Source: Candidatus Thorarchaeota archaeon (lineage in GTDB: Archaea; Asgardarchaeota; Thorarchaeia; Thorarchaeales; Thorarchaeaceae). Taken from it: DNA of 64,000 nt. The stretch is taken from the NCBI GenBank assembly GCA_029855935.1, contig JAGSHN010000005.1:142396-206395 (forward strand), written 5' to 3'. The notes below the pieces were generated by a model. The model was not told the origin of the DNA. It ran no database searches and saw nothing but the letters and a program-made list of their open reading frames with translations. Made by a program: the position numbers and the translations under genes. The first letter of the stretch is position 1. The number at the start of each line of letters is the position of its first letter. Shown here piece after piece: positions 18,021 through 26,972 of this stretch.

Positions 18021-19784
18021 TTGCTCACGCTAGAGGAAACAATTCAATTGATTCTCAAGAACAGGACGGACTTGGATCGCAAGGCAGTCATGGAGATGAT
18101 AGAACAGAAGCGCCAACAGATGGGGCCCGAGTTAGTGAACGAGGAGTCTGCCGCAATGATTGTGGCGCGCGACTTGGGTATCGACCTCCACCAGATAACA
18201 GCGAGACCGCGCATGAAGATTGAGGACATCACGGAGGGGAGCAGAAGTGTCACTCTTACTGCGAAGGTGGTTGGAGTGGACACCGTGAGGGAGTTCTCCA
18301 GGAGTGGAGGAGGGACTGGCAGGGTCGCAAGTATCACTGTGGCCGACGACACGGGAAGAATAAGGGTCGTTCTATGGGACGAAACGACAAGACTTGTTTC
18401 AGATGGCCTGGTGACCGTAGGATCGTGGGTCCAGATACGGAACGCCTATGTAAAACAGGGATTGAGGGGCGCACTTGAGCTGAACATCGGACGAATGGGA
18501 GGAATAAGGGCTCTTGAGGATTACGAGATTGAGGAACTCGACATCGAAGTCGCCGATGCTGAAACCGTCAAGCTGGGAGAACTCAGGGAGAATATGTACG
18601 ACGTCGTTGTGGTCTTCGCGGTTCAGAGAGTATTTGGGCTATCCACGTTCACTAGGAAGTCAGATGGCAGTGAGGGAAAGGTGCTCAGCCTGATTGGCGC
18701 GGATGAAACAGGATCCGCGCGCATAGTATTCTGGGACGATCAAGCGGAGCAGATGAGAGATGTCGAGGAGGGTGAGGTGATACGACTCTCGGGAGCATAC
18801 ACAAGAAAGGGCAGATACGGCGACATAGAGGTACATGCCGGAAGATCGTCGCGGATTGACAGAGGACTGGACCAGAAGATTGAGGCCGTTGAAACTCCAT
18901 CCGCGAAGTTCCAAGAGATGGGGCTACAGCCAATCAAGAGCCTCTCCATTGAGATGAGGGACGTGGATATCGAGGGTAAAGTGCTCAAGATATTCCCCGC
19001 GACCACCTTTCAGAGAGAAAATGGAGAGGGGCGGGTTCAAAATATTCTCGTCACAGATGGCACGGGCACTGTCAGAGTGACATTCTGGAATGACGATGTC
19101 GACAAAGTGAAAGACCTACATGAAGGCGACATCATAAGAATCAGACATGGCTATATCAAGGAGGGGTTCAGGGGAGGAGTGGACTTTCAGGTGGGTCGAA
19201 GAGCCGAGATTGAGATAAATCCAAGAGGGACTGGCCTTGAGAACCTGGATTTGAGTCAGGTCGATCTCGTTCCCACCACCTTGGGAAACCGAGTGCAGAT
19301 CGCAAAGATTGACGAGAGCATGGAGGGTAAGAGTGTGGAGATAAGCGGCCTAATAATGACCGTTTCGCGGAGGAGCCCAATCTACGCAGCCTGTCCCAAC
19401 TGTAAGAAGAAGGTTGAGGAGGATGCACAGGGATACACCTGTCCAGTCTGTGGCCCAGTTCCTCAGCCAGAGTACCGTATGCTGTACAAGGTGACAATAG
19501 ACGACGGGACCAGTTCAATTCCGGTGACGCTCTTCGGACAGACTGCCGAGGAGTTGTTGGGCATGACTGCAGCAGAGGCGCATGAACTCATCACGAGGAG
19601 TGGGAAGGAGAGCGAGCCATTCGACAGGAACTCCCATCGAATGCTTGGAGTGCGCGTAGCAGTCAGAGGTAGAGTGACAAGGTTTCGAGACTCGTTGGAG
19701 ATCGCCGCCTCATCCCTAGCGTTTCCCGACATCATAAGAGAGATAGAGAGAGAACGAGAGAGGATTGGACAGCTCATGAGGTGA
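18021..19784 (+). CDS. rpa: Replication protein A, multi-OB-fold ssDNA-binding protein
   Basis: Coats single-stranded DNA in replication and repair. 587 residues with at least three similar OB folds of about 100 residues (each with a V-x-DxTG-x-x-RVxxWDD-type strand: SITVADDTGRIRVVLWDE, LIGADETGSARIVFWDD, ILVTDGTGTVRVTFWND), then a C-terminal OB fold containing a zinc finger (CPNCKKKVEEDAQGYTCPVCG). The N-terminal 50 residues look like a small helical domain. Start is TTG, supported by a ribosome-binding site; an upstream ATG runs into a stop. Divergent to PolD DP2, a functional neighbour. Confidence 0.92.
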   Translation: MLTLEETIQLILKNRTDLDRKAVMEMIEQKRQQMGPELVNEESAAMIVARDLGIDLHQITARPRMKIEDITEGSRSVTLTAKVVGVDTVREFSRSGGGTGRVASITVADDTGRIRVVLWDETTRLVSDGLVTVGSWVQIRNAYVKQGLRGALELNIGRMGGIRALEDYEIEELDIEVADAETVKLGELRENMYDVVVVFAVQRVFGLSTFTRKSDGSEGKVLSLIGADETGSARIVFWDDQAEQMRDVEEGEVIRLSGAYTRKGRYGDIEVHAGRSSRIDRGLDQKIEAVETPSAKFQEMGLQPIKSLSIEMRDVDIEGKVLKIFPATTFQRENGEGRVQNILVTDGTGTVRVTFWNDDVDKVKDLHEGDIIRIRHGYIKEGFRGGVDFQVGRRAEIEINPRGTGLENLDLSQVDLVPTTLGNRVQIAKIDESMEGKSVEISGLIMTVSRRSPIYAACPNCKKKVEEDAQGYTCPVCGPVPQPEYRMLYKVTIDDGTSSIPVTLFGQTAEELLGMTAAEAHELITRSGKESEPFDRNSHRMLGVRVAVRGRVTRFRDSLEIAASSLAFPDIIREIERERERIGQLMR

Positions 19785-19880
19785 CGGACTGGATTCTCCT
19801 GTCAGCCACGACGACCCCGAGCAGAGAACGACTGGTGATGGCGGGGACTACATAGTCGGAGTGTAAAGATATCTCTAGCA

Positions 19881-21122
19881 TCACCTACTGGCCTCGACTA
19901 GGGACTGCAGACCCTCCAGAAAGACATCAACATCGTGCTGGTTATTATAGAGGTAGAAGCTCGCACGCGCCGTGCCTACAGTCGGAGGTATTCCTTCTTG
20001 ATAGTGGAACGGGTGGGCACAATGAGCCCCCGACCTTACCATCACCGCAAACTCGTCATTGAGAAACGTTGCAACATCGTGGGCCGAGCCCACCGTGTCT
20101 ACTCCGAATGTCACGAGACCAGTACGCACGTCGACATCGGTGGAACCTAGGATGTGCACGTGATCCATCTCCTTCATGCTCTTCAGTGCTCTCGCCAGCA
20201 GTCTTCGTTCGTGCCTCTCAATCTCATGCATCCCTATTGACAAGAGGTAGTCGGCAGCGGCACCAGCACCAATCGCACCCGCATAGTTCTGGAGACCCGC
20301 CTCAAACTTCTCCGGAGGCGGGAGATACTCGGGGATTATCCGACCATTCTCATATCGGACGTCAGCCACTGTGTCGCCACCCGTGAGAAACATGTCCATT
20401 GACTTGAGATGCTCAATCTTCCCGTAGAGAAGGCCCATTCCACTCGGACCACACATCTTGTGAACAGACAGCGCTGAGAAGTCAACATCCAATGCCTGTA
20501 CGTCCAATGGATGGTGTGGGGCATACTGAGCATCATCTGAAACAACAATGGCGCCTCGGTCGTGAGCTATCTCCACAATCTCGCGCAAAGGTGCCACAGT
20601 GCCTGTGACATTTGAGGAGTGGACGACGGAAACGATCTTAGTCTTACTGTCAATCGCCTCTTTCCAACGCTCTATGTCAAAGGTGCCATCACTACGAGCG
20701 GGGACTATCTCAATCCCGAGGCCATCTCGCCGTGCTCGTTCTACGAAGGGTAAGGAACCACTGTGATGCTCCAAGGAAGTTGTCACAATCTTTGACCCCT
20801 GGGGCAGGGGGAATGAGCGAGCCACTATGTTGAGGGCTTCAGTGGCATTGCGAGTCCAGATACATTCATCCTCGCGTGTGGCATTGATGAAAGAGGCCAT
20901 CTTCCTTCGGGCCTCCGCATAGGCGGCGGAAACCTCTTTCCCCAATGTATGGATACTGCGTCCTCCGCAAGCGGGAAACCTCAGATAGTATTCGTTCATC
21001 GCATCTATGACCTGCTGTGGCTTGAGGGACATGCAGGCGCTATCCAAGTACACGATTGGCCTGCCGTTGATCTTGCGTTTCAACGCAGGAAAATCGTCGC
21101 GTATCTGATTCCAATCGACCAT
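19881..21122 (-). CDS. sufS: Cysteine desulfurase, SufS type
   Basis: PLP enzyme that takes sulfur from cysteine as a persulfide for Fe-S cluster assembly or tRNA thiolation. 413 residues from the ATG at 21122 (an in-frame GTG lies two codons upstream). It has YLDSACMSLKP near the N-terminus, SLEHHSGSLPF, the SDDAQ cofactor-binding stretch, the PLP lysine K222 in SVHKMCGPSG, and the catalytic loop RSGAHCAHP with C368. It directly follows the winged-helix gene, so the two are probably cotranscribed. No SufBCD genes are in the window. Confidence 0.92.
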   Translation of the reverse strand: MVDWNQIRDDFPALKRKINGRPIVYLDSACMSLKPQQVIDAMNEYYLRFPACGGRSIHTLGKEVSAAYAEARRKMASFINATREDECIWTRNATEALNIVARSFPLPQGSKIVTTSLEHHSGSLPFVERARRDGLGIEIVPARSDGTFDIERWKEAIDSKTKIVSVVHSSNVTGTVAPLREIVEIAHDRGAIVVSDDAQYAPHHPLDVQALDVDFSALSVHKMCGPSGMGLLYGKIEHLKSMDMFLTGGDTVADVRYENGRIIPEYLPPPEKFEAGLQNYAGAIGAGAAADYLLSIGMHEIERHERRLLARALKSMKEMDHVHILGSTDVDVRTGLVTFGVDTVGSAHDVATFLNDEFAVMVRSGAHCAHPFHYQEGIPPTVGTARASFYLYNNQHDVDVFLEGLQSLVEASR

Positions 21123-21128
21123 GGTCAC

Positions 21129-21359
21129 TTACCTCACTATCGACCAGCGGTAGCCACCCTTGCCGAACCGCTTCGTTATCAGACCAAGTGATACCAGTTC
21201 ATTTGCCGCTGCAACAAAGGCGTCACCACCAGCACAGTCCGTACAGACCTCTGCAAATTCGGGACGCCGTGCCATCTCGAGAATCTCCGAGGTGGTGAGC
21301 GAACCGGCAGTTTCGAGAATCTTGAGTACACACTGGGCATTCCTAGACAGGTCGGACAT
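21129..21359 (-). CDS. Winged-helix protein upstream of sufS
   Basis: A 76-residue protein (97 if the ATG at 21422 is used). It looks like a winged helix: NAQCVLKILETAGSLTTSEILEMA, a helix pair, then a strand LITKRFGKGGYRW. It contains CTDCAGG, three residues that could sense metal, Fe-S or thiols. Being immediately upstream of sufS it could regulate sulfur or cluster metabolism; this is inference from position. No exact family was recognised. Confidence 0.7.
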   Translation of the reverse strand: MSDLSRNAQCVLKILETAGSLTTSEILEMARRPEFAEVCTDCAGGDAFVAAANELVSLGLITKRFGKGGYRWSIVR

Positions 21360-21433
21360 CTTGGAATGCCACGGGCCAAACAACAATATGAAGACTTCTG
21401 TCGAGCCAATGTCGATAGGCATTCTCGTTACCG

Positions 21434-21450
21434 AACAAAATCCTTAAATG
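21434..21450. promoter_or_regulatory. TATA promoter, elf1 / winged-helix divergent region
   Basis: CAAAATCCTTAAATG matches the local promoter pattern on the plus strand, about 40 bp before the elf1 start region. The reverse strand is also AT-rich and may serve the winged-helix and sufS genes. Confidence 0.5.
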
Positions 21451-21479
21451 AATGCCAGAGTGCGCAATAATGCTCCTTC

Positions 21480-21779
21480 TTGCAGGGCCCTCTGAACTTG
21501 TGGAAAATAGATAAGGTGAAGGAATTGGGAAGACGACGACGACAAAAGGTCATTAGACGACCTCAGAAGAAGATCCCAGATGTGTATCCGTGCCCAGAGT
21601 GTGGTAACACAGCAATCAAGATTGAGCTGTACAAGGATAACAAGGTGGCACTCGTCAAGTGTGGCTCCTGTGGACTTGAAACGCTGATTGACGAGGTGAC
21701 CCCTCTGACTGAAGCAGTCGATGTGTATGGAACATTCATCGACAGGTACTATGAGGAGAGGCGACTCACGACCACATAG
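21480..21779 (+). CDS. elf1: Elf1-like transcription elongation factor
   Basis: A zinc-ribbon protein of up to 99 residues. A basic N-terminus (LGRRRRQKVIRRPQKK) precedes CPECGN...KCGSCG, the four-cysteine ribbon of Elf1, then an acidic tail. In eukaryotes Elf1 travels with RNA polymerase II and helps it pass nucleosomes; archaeal homologues are known in Asgard and TACK groups. The start is uncertain: TTG 21480, TTG 21498 and GTG 21516 are all possible, the last being closest to the usual family start. Confidence 0.85.
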   Translation: MQGPLNLWKIDKVKELGRRRRQKVIRRPQKKIPDVYPCPECGNTAIKIELYKDNKVALVKCGSCGLETLIDEVTPLTEAVDVYGTFIDRYYEERRLTTT

Positions 21780-21821
21780 GCACAGGGCGCACAGATAGAG
21801 TAGCCCAACGAAGTTAGCAAC

Positions 21822-21833
21822 CGTTATAAGAGG
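21822..21833 (+). promoter_or_regulatory. TATA promoter of the 38-aa membrane protein
   Basis: CCGTTATAAGAGG lies about 35 bp before the ATG at 21862, a good spacing for a short leader. Confidence 0.5.
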
Positions 21834-21861
21834 ACAGCAATCTCGCAGGAAACGATCTCCA

Positions 21862-21978
21862 ATGCAGGCTGAAGTCACAACACAAATCTTGAGCATTATT
21901 CTGACGGCTCTAGGTATCATTGCCCTGCTACTGATTCTAGGATACTCCATCTACGGCGAGGAGGAGGCACAGGAGTAA
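21862..21978 (+). CDS. 38-residue single-span membrane protein
   Basis: A short frame with its own TATA box. The product has a nine-residue polar N-terminus (MQAEVTTQI), one hydrophobic helix of about 20 residues ending at LGYSIYG, and an acidic tail EEEAQE. Size and layout resemble Ost4 (36-37 residues, one helix), which would fit the other oligosaccharyltransferase genes, but such layouts are common and I see no decisive motif. It could equally be a Sec or respiratory accessory peptide. Confidence 0.55.
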   Translation: MQAEVTTQILSIILTALGIIALLLILGYSIYGEEEAQE

Positions 21979-22011
21979 TACAAGAGAAGAGTAGGTGGGG
22001 GCTCGCCATCC

Positions 22012-22257
22012 TTGTGGTCGGAGATCGCAAGTGTGGTCAATAGATCATTCGAGCAGGCGGCCGCGCATCTGGCGAACTTGGGACCAGTGAGAAACATTAT
22101 CGATGACCTACTCAAAGAGAGTCGGTCCATAGAGGGGTTTCTCGCTCGGCTGGAGGAATACGAGCGCACAGGCCAGGATGTAACAATCAGAACAGACATC
22201 CGCATCCTCATCAATGAGATAAGACACATAATGGCGCAGCGGAAGGCAACAAGATGA
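22012..22257 (+). CDS. Small helical protein coupled to Lhr helicase
   Basis: Up to 81 residues, predicted all-helical and highly charged (FEQAAAHLANLGPVRNIIDDLLKES, then LEEYERTGQDV and INEIRHIMAQRKATR). Its stop TGA overlaps the ATG of the helicase gene, so the two are translationally coupled and may act together. Start is TTG at 22012 or GTG at 22033; the latter has GGAG at good spacing. I do not recognise the family. Confidence 0.65.
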   Translation: MWSEIASVVNRSFEQAAAHLANLGPVRNIIDDLLKESRSIEGFLARLEEYERTGQDVTIRTDIRILINEIRHIMAQRKATR

Positions 22258-25103
22258 CCTCGGCGTTTGGCCGCTTGAGTAGCGAGATTGTCGAGTACAT
22301 ATCGAGTGAGGGGATTAGTGAGCCGACGCCAATCCAAGAAACCGCAATTCCGCAGATTCTTGACTCAGACGACTGTTTCCTGCTCTCGGCACCTACTGGA
22401 ACTGGAAAGACCGAGGCCGCGCTACTGCCTCTGCTTCACAAGCTATCCGCGAGGATAGAGAAGGACGGAGGCATCTTTGGAATAGCGATACTCTACATAA
22501 CACCGCTCAAGGCCCTGAATAGAGATGTGTTCAAGAGAGTAAGGGGGCTCTGCGAACATCTAGGGGTCGGAATAGATGTCAGGCATGGAGACACGACCGC
22601 CTATGCCAGAAGAAAGCAAGCACTCTATCCTCCCAACCTGATGGTCACAACCCCCGAAACCCTTCAGGCAATCCTCCCGGGAAAACGAATGCGCTTTAAT
22701 CTGCGCAGTGTCACGGCGGTTGTAGTAGATGAGGTTCATGAGATTGCAGGGAGCAAGAGAGGGGTCCAGCTTGCTGTCGCACTGGAACGACTTGAGCATC
22801 TAGTAGGGCGGCCAGTGCAGCGGGTCGGACTCTCGGCGACTGTTGGAAATACGCGAGAGGTCGCCAGACTCGTGGGAGGTGTAGGAAGACCAGTCAAGAT
22901 GCTCTGGGCGGGATATGCCACCAGAGATCTGTCAATGAGAGTAGAGATGCCAGTTCCGACCGACAAACATCATCTGCTCGCCAAGCGATTGGCCTACCCT
23001 GCACACCCCATATCACGTCTCGATAGAATCAGGGAGCTAGTGGAGGGACACGAGAGCACGATAGTATTTGCGAATACACGGTCACTGGCCGAAACTATGG
23101 GGGCGAAACTAAGGCTTCTGGCGCCCTCACTGGAGTTCGAGGTCCATCATGGATCGCTCTCTAAGGATGCACGCCTTGCGGCAGAACACCGTCTAAGAGA
23201 GGGAGAGATAAGAGCGATTATTGCCACATCAAGCCTGGAACTGGGTATAGACATCGGCCAGGTCGATCTTGTGATTCAATATGGCAGCCCCCGAAACACA
23301 TCTAGGGCGGTTCAGCGGGTTGGAAGGGCAGGTCATAGAGTTGGAGGTAAGTCAGAGGGGGTGATCATTGCCACAGTCAACCTAGATGATGTCACGGAGT
23401 CGGGGGTGATACTCCGAAGAGCACGGGCGAACAGAATCGAGAGAACGCACGTGTTACGCAGGGCATGGGACGTATTGGCACACCAGGTGGCAGGCATTGT
23501 TCTAGAGCATAGAGCTATAGATGTCAGAACGATACTTCAGATTGTCAGAAAGGCGAGCCCCTTCAGAAACGTTTCAATGGCCGAACTGAATAGAATCATC
23601 GATTTCCTAGCCAAGCGAGGTATGCTGCGTCGAAACGAGTATGAGGTCAAGATGGGACCGCGCACCCGAGCGTACTACTATGAGGGGCTGAGCACAATTC
23701 CTGATGTCCAGCAAGTTATGGTTGTCGACAGCATCACACGATCCAGCATCGGAGTGCTGGACGAAGAATATGTGCGCGAGTATATTGACACAGGGTCGAC
23801 TTTCGTGATACGTGGACGCCCGTATGTTGTTGTTTCAGTCGACGACGAAGAGGTACTGTGTCAACCAATCGTTGGGACTGACCCCACCGCACCGCGTTGG
23901 ATTGGTGAGATGATACCTGTTCCATTCGAGGTCGCATGTGAGGTTGCGGACCTGTGGAATAAGGCTGCAGAGAGGAACGAGAGAGAAGTTCGCAGAGACA
24001 TCAAGAAGAGATACTGCCTAGAGGATGCTGCGGTGGGCTTTCTTCTGAGGGAGAGTAGGAGGGCCAGAGAGGAGCTGGGATGCCTGCCCTCAAAACGCAG
24101 GATTGTGATAGAACAGTTTCCGAGTGGTACTGTGATCCACGCCCCCCTTGGAACTCAAGGTAATGAAACTCTCGGGCTGATCGTGGCGGCAGTCCTTACA
24201 ACGCGGATTGGCTCTGAGATTTTGGTCGAACACGACCCCTACAGAATCCTCCTCGTATCGAGGGGCACCGTCGATGCGCAGGCCGTCAAGAGTATTCTTC
24301 GCACCTATGATCGAGAACAAATCAATGTGGTTCTTCGACTGGCACTCAAGAACACACAGACCTTTGCATCAAGATTCGTACAAGTGGCCCGGAGAATGGG
24401 GATAGTCAAGAGAAACGCAAGGCTGCGTGACATTCCGGTAGGGAGGCTGATCGAGAGCTACGTGGACAGTCCTGTGTTCGAGGAGGCTATGGAGGAAGTG
24501 TTGTCCGAAAAGATGGACCCTATGCTGATTGGAAACGTGATCGACCGTGTCCGAGAGGGTACTGTTGAGATTACTACGGTCAGAACCGAGAAACCCTCAA
24601 CTCTGGCAAGGCTGATAGTCGAGCACAAGACTCGATTCGAAATGATCACAGAGGTCACTGGCGAAGAGGATGTCCTGCGCCTCCTTGAGGAGCGACTGCT
24701 ATCAAGACGGATGAGATTGGTGTGTATGAGGGGGGACTGGGAGAGCATAAGAACGGTGTCCACCTTGGACGACACCGTCAGATGTACGAGATGTGGGTCG
24801 ACACTCGTTGCGGTGACCAACACCACAGACAAGGACTTGAAACAGCTGATTGCACGAGTGCAGAGGGGAGAGAGTCTCACTAGAAACGAGAGGAGAAGAT
24901 ACGAACGGGCCGCACTGTCATCTAGCTTGGTGGCAACATACGGCAAGGTTGCGGTAATGGTATTGGCTGGACGCGGAATAGGACCAGAAACAGCATCAAG
25001 GATTCTCAGGCCGGGAAATGTAGAGCACCGATTGACTCTTTTGAGGGCGGTGGCAAGAGCAGAGAGAGACTATGCACGAACCCATCAGTACTGGGCCAGA
25101 TGA
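22254..25103 (+). CDS. lhr: Lhr-type superfamily 2 helicase
   Basis: 949-residue ATP-dependent helicase. N-terminal RecA domain: PTPIQETAIPQIL (Q motif), Walker A APTGTGKTEAALLP, DEVHE in motif II, SATVGN in motif III. Second RecA domain: IVFANTRSLAE, IATSSLELGIDIG, QRVGRAGHR (motif VI). A winged-helix/Lhr-core region follows, and the C-terminus has CTRCGS, half of a possible zinc site. Lhr-core helicases unwind DNA and DNA:RNA hybrids in repair. Its end overlaps the EngB-like gene by 32 bp. Confidence 0.92.
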   Translation: MTSAFGRLSSEIVEYISSEGISEPTPIQETAIPQILDSDDCFLLSAPTGTGKTEAALLPLLHKLSARIEKDGGIFGIAILYITPLKALNRDVFKRVRGLCEHLGVGIDVRHGDTTAYARRKQALYPPNLMVTTPETLQAILPGKRMRFNLRSVTAVVVDEVHEIAGSKRGVQLAVALERLEHLVGRPVQRVGLSATVGNTREVARLVGGVGRPVKMLWAGYATRDLSMRVEMPVPTDKHHLLAKRLAYPAHPISRLDRIRELVEGHESTIVFANTRSLAETMGAKLRLLAPSLEFEVHHGSLSKDARLAAEHRLREGEIRAIIATSSLELGIDIGQVDLVIQYGSPRNTSRAVQRVGRAGHRVGGKSEGVIIATVNLDDVTESGVILRRARANRIERTHVLRRAWDVLAHQVAGIVLEHRAIDVRTILQIVRKASPFRNVSMAELNRIIDFLAKRGMLRRNEYEVKMGPRTRAYYYEGLSTIPDVQQVMVVDSITRSSIGVLDEEYVREYIDTGSTFVIRGRPYVVVSVDDEEVLCQPIVGTDPTAPRWIGEMIPVPFEVACEVADLWNKAAERNEREVRRDIKKRYCLEDAAVGFLLRESRRAREELGCLPSKRRIVIEQFPSGTVIHAPLGTQGNETLGLIVAAVLTTRIGSEILVEHDPYRILLVSRGTVDAQAVKSILRTYDREQINVVLRLALKNTQTFASRFVQVARRMGIVKRNARLRDIPVGRLIESYVDSPVFEEAMEEVLSEKMDPMLIGNVIDRVREGTVEITTVRTEKPSTLARLIVEHKTRFEMITEVTGEEDVLRLLEERLLSRRMRLVCMRGDWESIRTVSTLDDTVRCTRCGSTLVAVTNTTDKDLKQLIARVQRGESLTRNERRRYERAALSSSLVATYGKVAVMVLAGRGIGPETASRILRPGNVEHRLTLLRAVARAERDYARTHQYWAR

Positions 25104-25719
25104 CACGCGAGAACTAGTCGTCTTCGTAGGAAGAAGTAATGTCGGGAAGAGCAGTATCATCAGAGCCCTCACGGGGAAGCGGGTCCGTGTCGGAAAGCAT
25201 CCCGGCAGCACTCGCAAGTTCCTAGCTCTCGATATGGGGCCAGTCATCTTCATAGACATGCCCGGATTTGGGTATATGGCCAAGCAGAGCAGGACCAAGA
25301 TTGAGGAAACTAAGACAGCCATAGTCAGGTCTCTTGAGAAGCTTCAGGAGAGAATCGTATTGGGAGTTCTCATACTGGATGTTTCCCTATTCAGAGAAAT
25401 AGTAGAGAGATGGGAGCGGCGTGGAGAGATTCCAATAGATGTGGAGTTCTATGCGTTCCTCCACGAGGTGGCAAGACAGGTCATAGTTGTGGCCAACAAG
25501 ATCGATAAGGTGCGTAGACGCGATAGAGGGGACGTATTGAGTTACGTCGCTCAGCGTCTGACCGAGGCGATGCCAACAAAACAACTCAATCTTGTCGTGA
25601 CATCTGCGTCTAAGAAACACGGCATCTCAGAGCTGAGAGAGGCCATAGAGGCATGTCTTGATAGCGAGGGTGTTGGCATCCCGCGCTGGCCAGGGATTGA
25701 AGTTGATCAGAGCGACTAG
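25072..25719 (+). CDS. engB: EngB-like TRAFAC GTPase
   Basis: A 215-residue GTPase with G1 GRSNVGKSS, a G2 threonine in HPGSTRK, G3 DMPGFGYM, G4 NKID and G5 TSASKKHG. DMPGFGY is typical of the EngB/YihA family, which in bacteria assists large-subunit ribosome assembly; the archaeal role is less clear. It overlaps the lhr stop, implying coupling, and converges on the next gene with a 4-bp stop overlap. Confidence 0.88.
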   Translation: MHEPISTGPDDTRELVVFVGRSNVGKSSIIRALTGKRVRVGKHPGSTRKFLALDMGPVIFIDMPGFGYMAKQSRTKIEETKTAIVRSLEKLQERIVLGVLILDVSLFREIVERWERRGEIPIDVEFYAFLHEVARQVIVVANKIDKVRRRDRGDVLSYVAQRLTEAMPTKQLNLVVTSASKKHGISELREAIEACLDSEGVGIPRWPGIEVDQSD

Positions 25720-26819
25720 CGTCGTTTCCTCACAGAATAGTATATGACTCCGAGCATAAGAACGACCGACGATACTGTGAGCATAGGAGTGATCGCAGTC
25801 GGCGATTCGATGTGCTGCTCTGAGAGCCAGTTGAGGATGTTCATGAATAGGCGTGCATTGTCAGCAGTGTAGAACCACTTCATCTCCGAACGGGCGTCGG
25901 ACTCTGGAAGGTCAAGTGGTCGACCGGTGAACATTATGGTAGACCCCGATATGACAATACGACTACGACCATACTCGAATGCGGCAAGCCAAGGCGGGAA
26001 AGTACCGTTGATTGCCGAGTACGAATAGGGGCGCTCCTCAAACTCGGCCAGACTCATATTCGGAAACGAGATGTTAGCAAAAGAATACGGGCCCTTCCTG
26101 TACTGAGCAAAAGATGTGTCATAACCACGTGCAATCGCGCAGGAAACGTCAATGGGCTTGAGCGTAGCGGTCATCACGACCAGCTCATTGATGTCATTGA
26201 ATATTGGATGAGAGGTGTTCCAAGTGGTACTGTCCAACCGAATGACCTGAGGGCGCGTTTCATTGAGCGCATGCTCATAATCGAACATAGAGTCAGACCA
26301 GTATCTATCCTCCGTGGCATTGATGCTGAACCGCACACCAGACATGTTGAGAGCATCGAGAAGCCTGTTGACCGCGATATTGTCTCCTAGGTCCTGAAAC
26401 GGCTGTTCAGACCAGTATGTCGAGTTCTGATCGATTGCTGGATCTCCCATAATGAGCATGTCGCTCCCATTTTTGAGAAAGTCTGAGATGGCTCTAATCT
26501 CGGAGGGCTCGAATTCGCCGCTTCGGTCAGGATCCGCGATTATCAGAAGGTCGACATCGTTGAGGAGCGACTCATTGAGTGGGGAACCCTCGTGCACCTT
26601 GACGAGGTATCGCGTGGAGGCGTTCACCATATCGAGCATCAGCTTCAGACCGTTCTCTTCGTCGTCGGGAGCAAACTGTTGGAGATGGCTCGCGTCGTAC
26701 AGGACCACAATCGGATCCAACGTGGATTGGGCCCGAACGCCTAACGGGATGGACGACGCCATTGTCAGGGCAATAATGGCAATGGCAAGGAACTTTGACG
26801 ATCTACTGAGCCTCGACAT
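25716..26819 (-). CDS. Secreted/membrane-anchored GIFT-like protein (possible OST48/WBP1-like)
   Basis: 367 residues: a signal peptide (cleavage probably after GVRAQ), a large outside domain, and a C-terminal membrane helix (PMLTVSSVVLMLGVIYY) followed by KRR. The outside domain starts with a strand (IVVLYD), has DVDLLIIADPD, SDFLKNGSDMLIMGD and RSRIVISGSTIMFTG, a Rossmann-like order close to GIFT/DUF4350 folds and to OST48/WBP1, where the same order ends in a NARVIFSGS-type strand and one membrane helix. Eleven N-X-S/T sequons suggest heavy glycosylation. OST48 identity is a hypothesis; a generic surface GIFT protein is the alternative. Confidence 0.6.
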   Translation of the reverse strand: MSRLSRSSKFLAIAIIALTMASSIPLGVRAQSTLDPIVVLYDASHLQQFAPDDEENGLKLMLDMVNASTRYLVKVHEGSPLNESLLNDVDLLIIADPDRSGEFEPSEIRAISDFLKNGSDMLIMGDPAIDQNSTYWSEQPFQDLGDNIAVNRLLDALNMSGVRFSINATEDRYWSDSMFDYEHALNETRPQVIRLDSTTWNTSHPIFNDINELVVMTATLKPIDVSCAIARGYDTSFAQYRKGPYSFANISFPNMSLAEFEERPYSYSAINGTFPPWLAAFEYGRSRIVISGSTIMFTGRPLDLPESDARSEMKWFYTADNARLFMNILNWLSEQHIESPTAITPMLTVSSVVLMLGVIYYSVRKRR

Positions 26820-26867
26820 CTTGGGGTTTCCGACCTTCCTGCTCAGACTGCGACCACCAATCTGGCT

Positions 26868-26884
26868 TCGGTTTTAAAGATATT
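26868..26884 (-). promoter_or_regulatory. TATA promoter of the GIFT-like gene
   Basis: The minus strand reads ATATCTTTAAAACC about 55 bp upstream of the ATG at 26819. Confidence 0.5.
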
Positions 26885-26972
26885 CCTCGGATTTTGGGAT
26901 GAAATGAACTCAACGAGAGGCAGCCTCTAGTGAGGCCGGACAGCAGGAGGGCCACTGGGGGCTGACAGAGGC

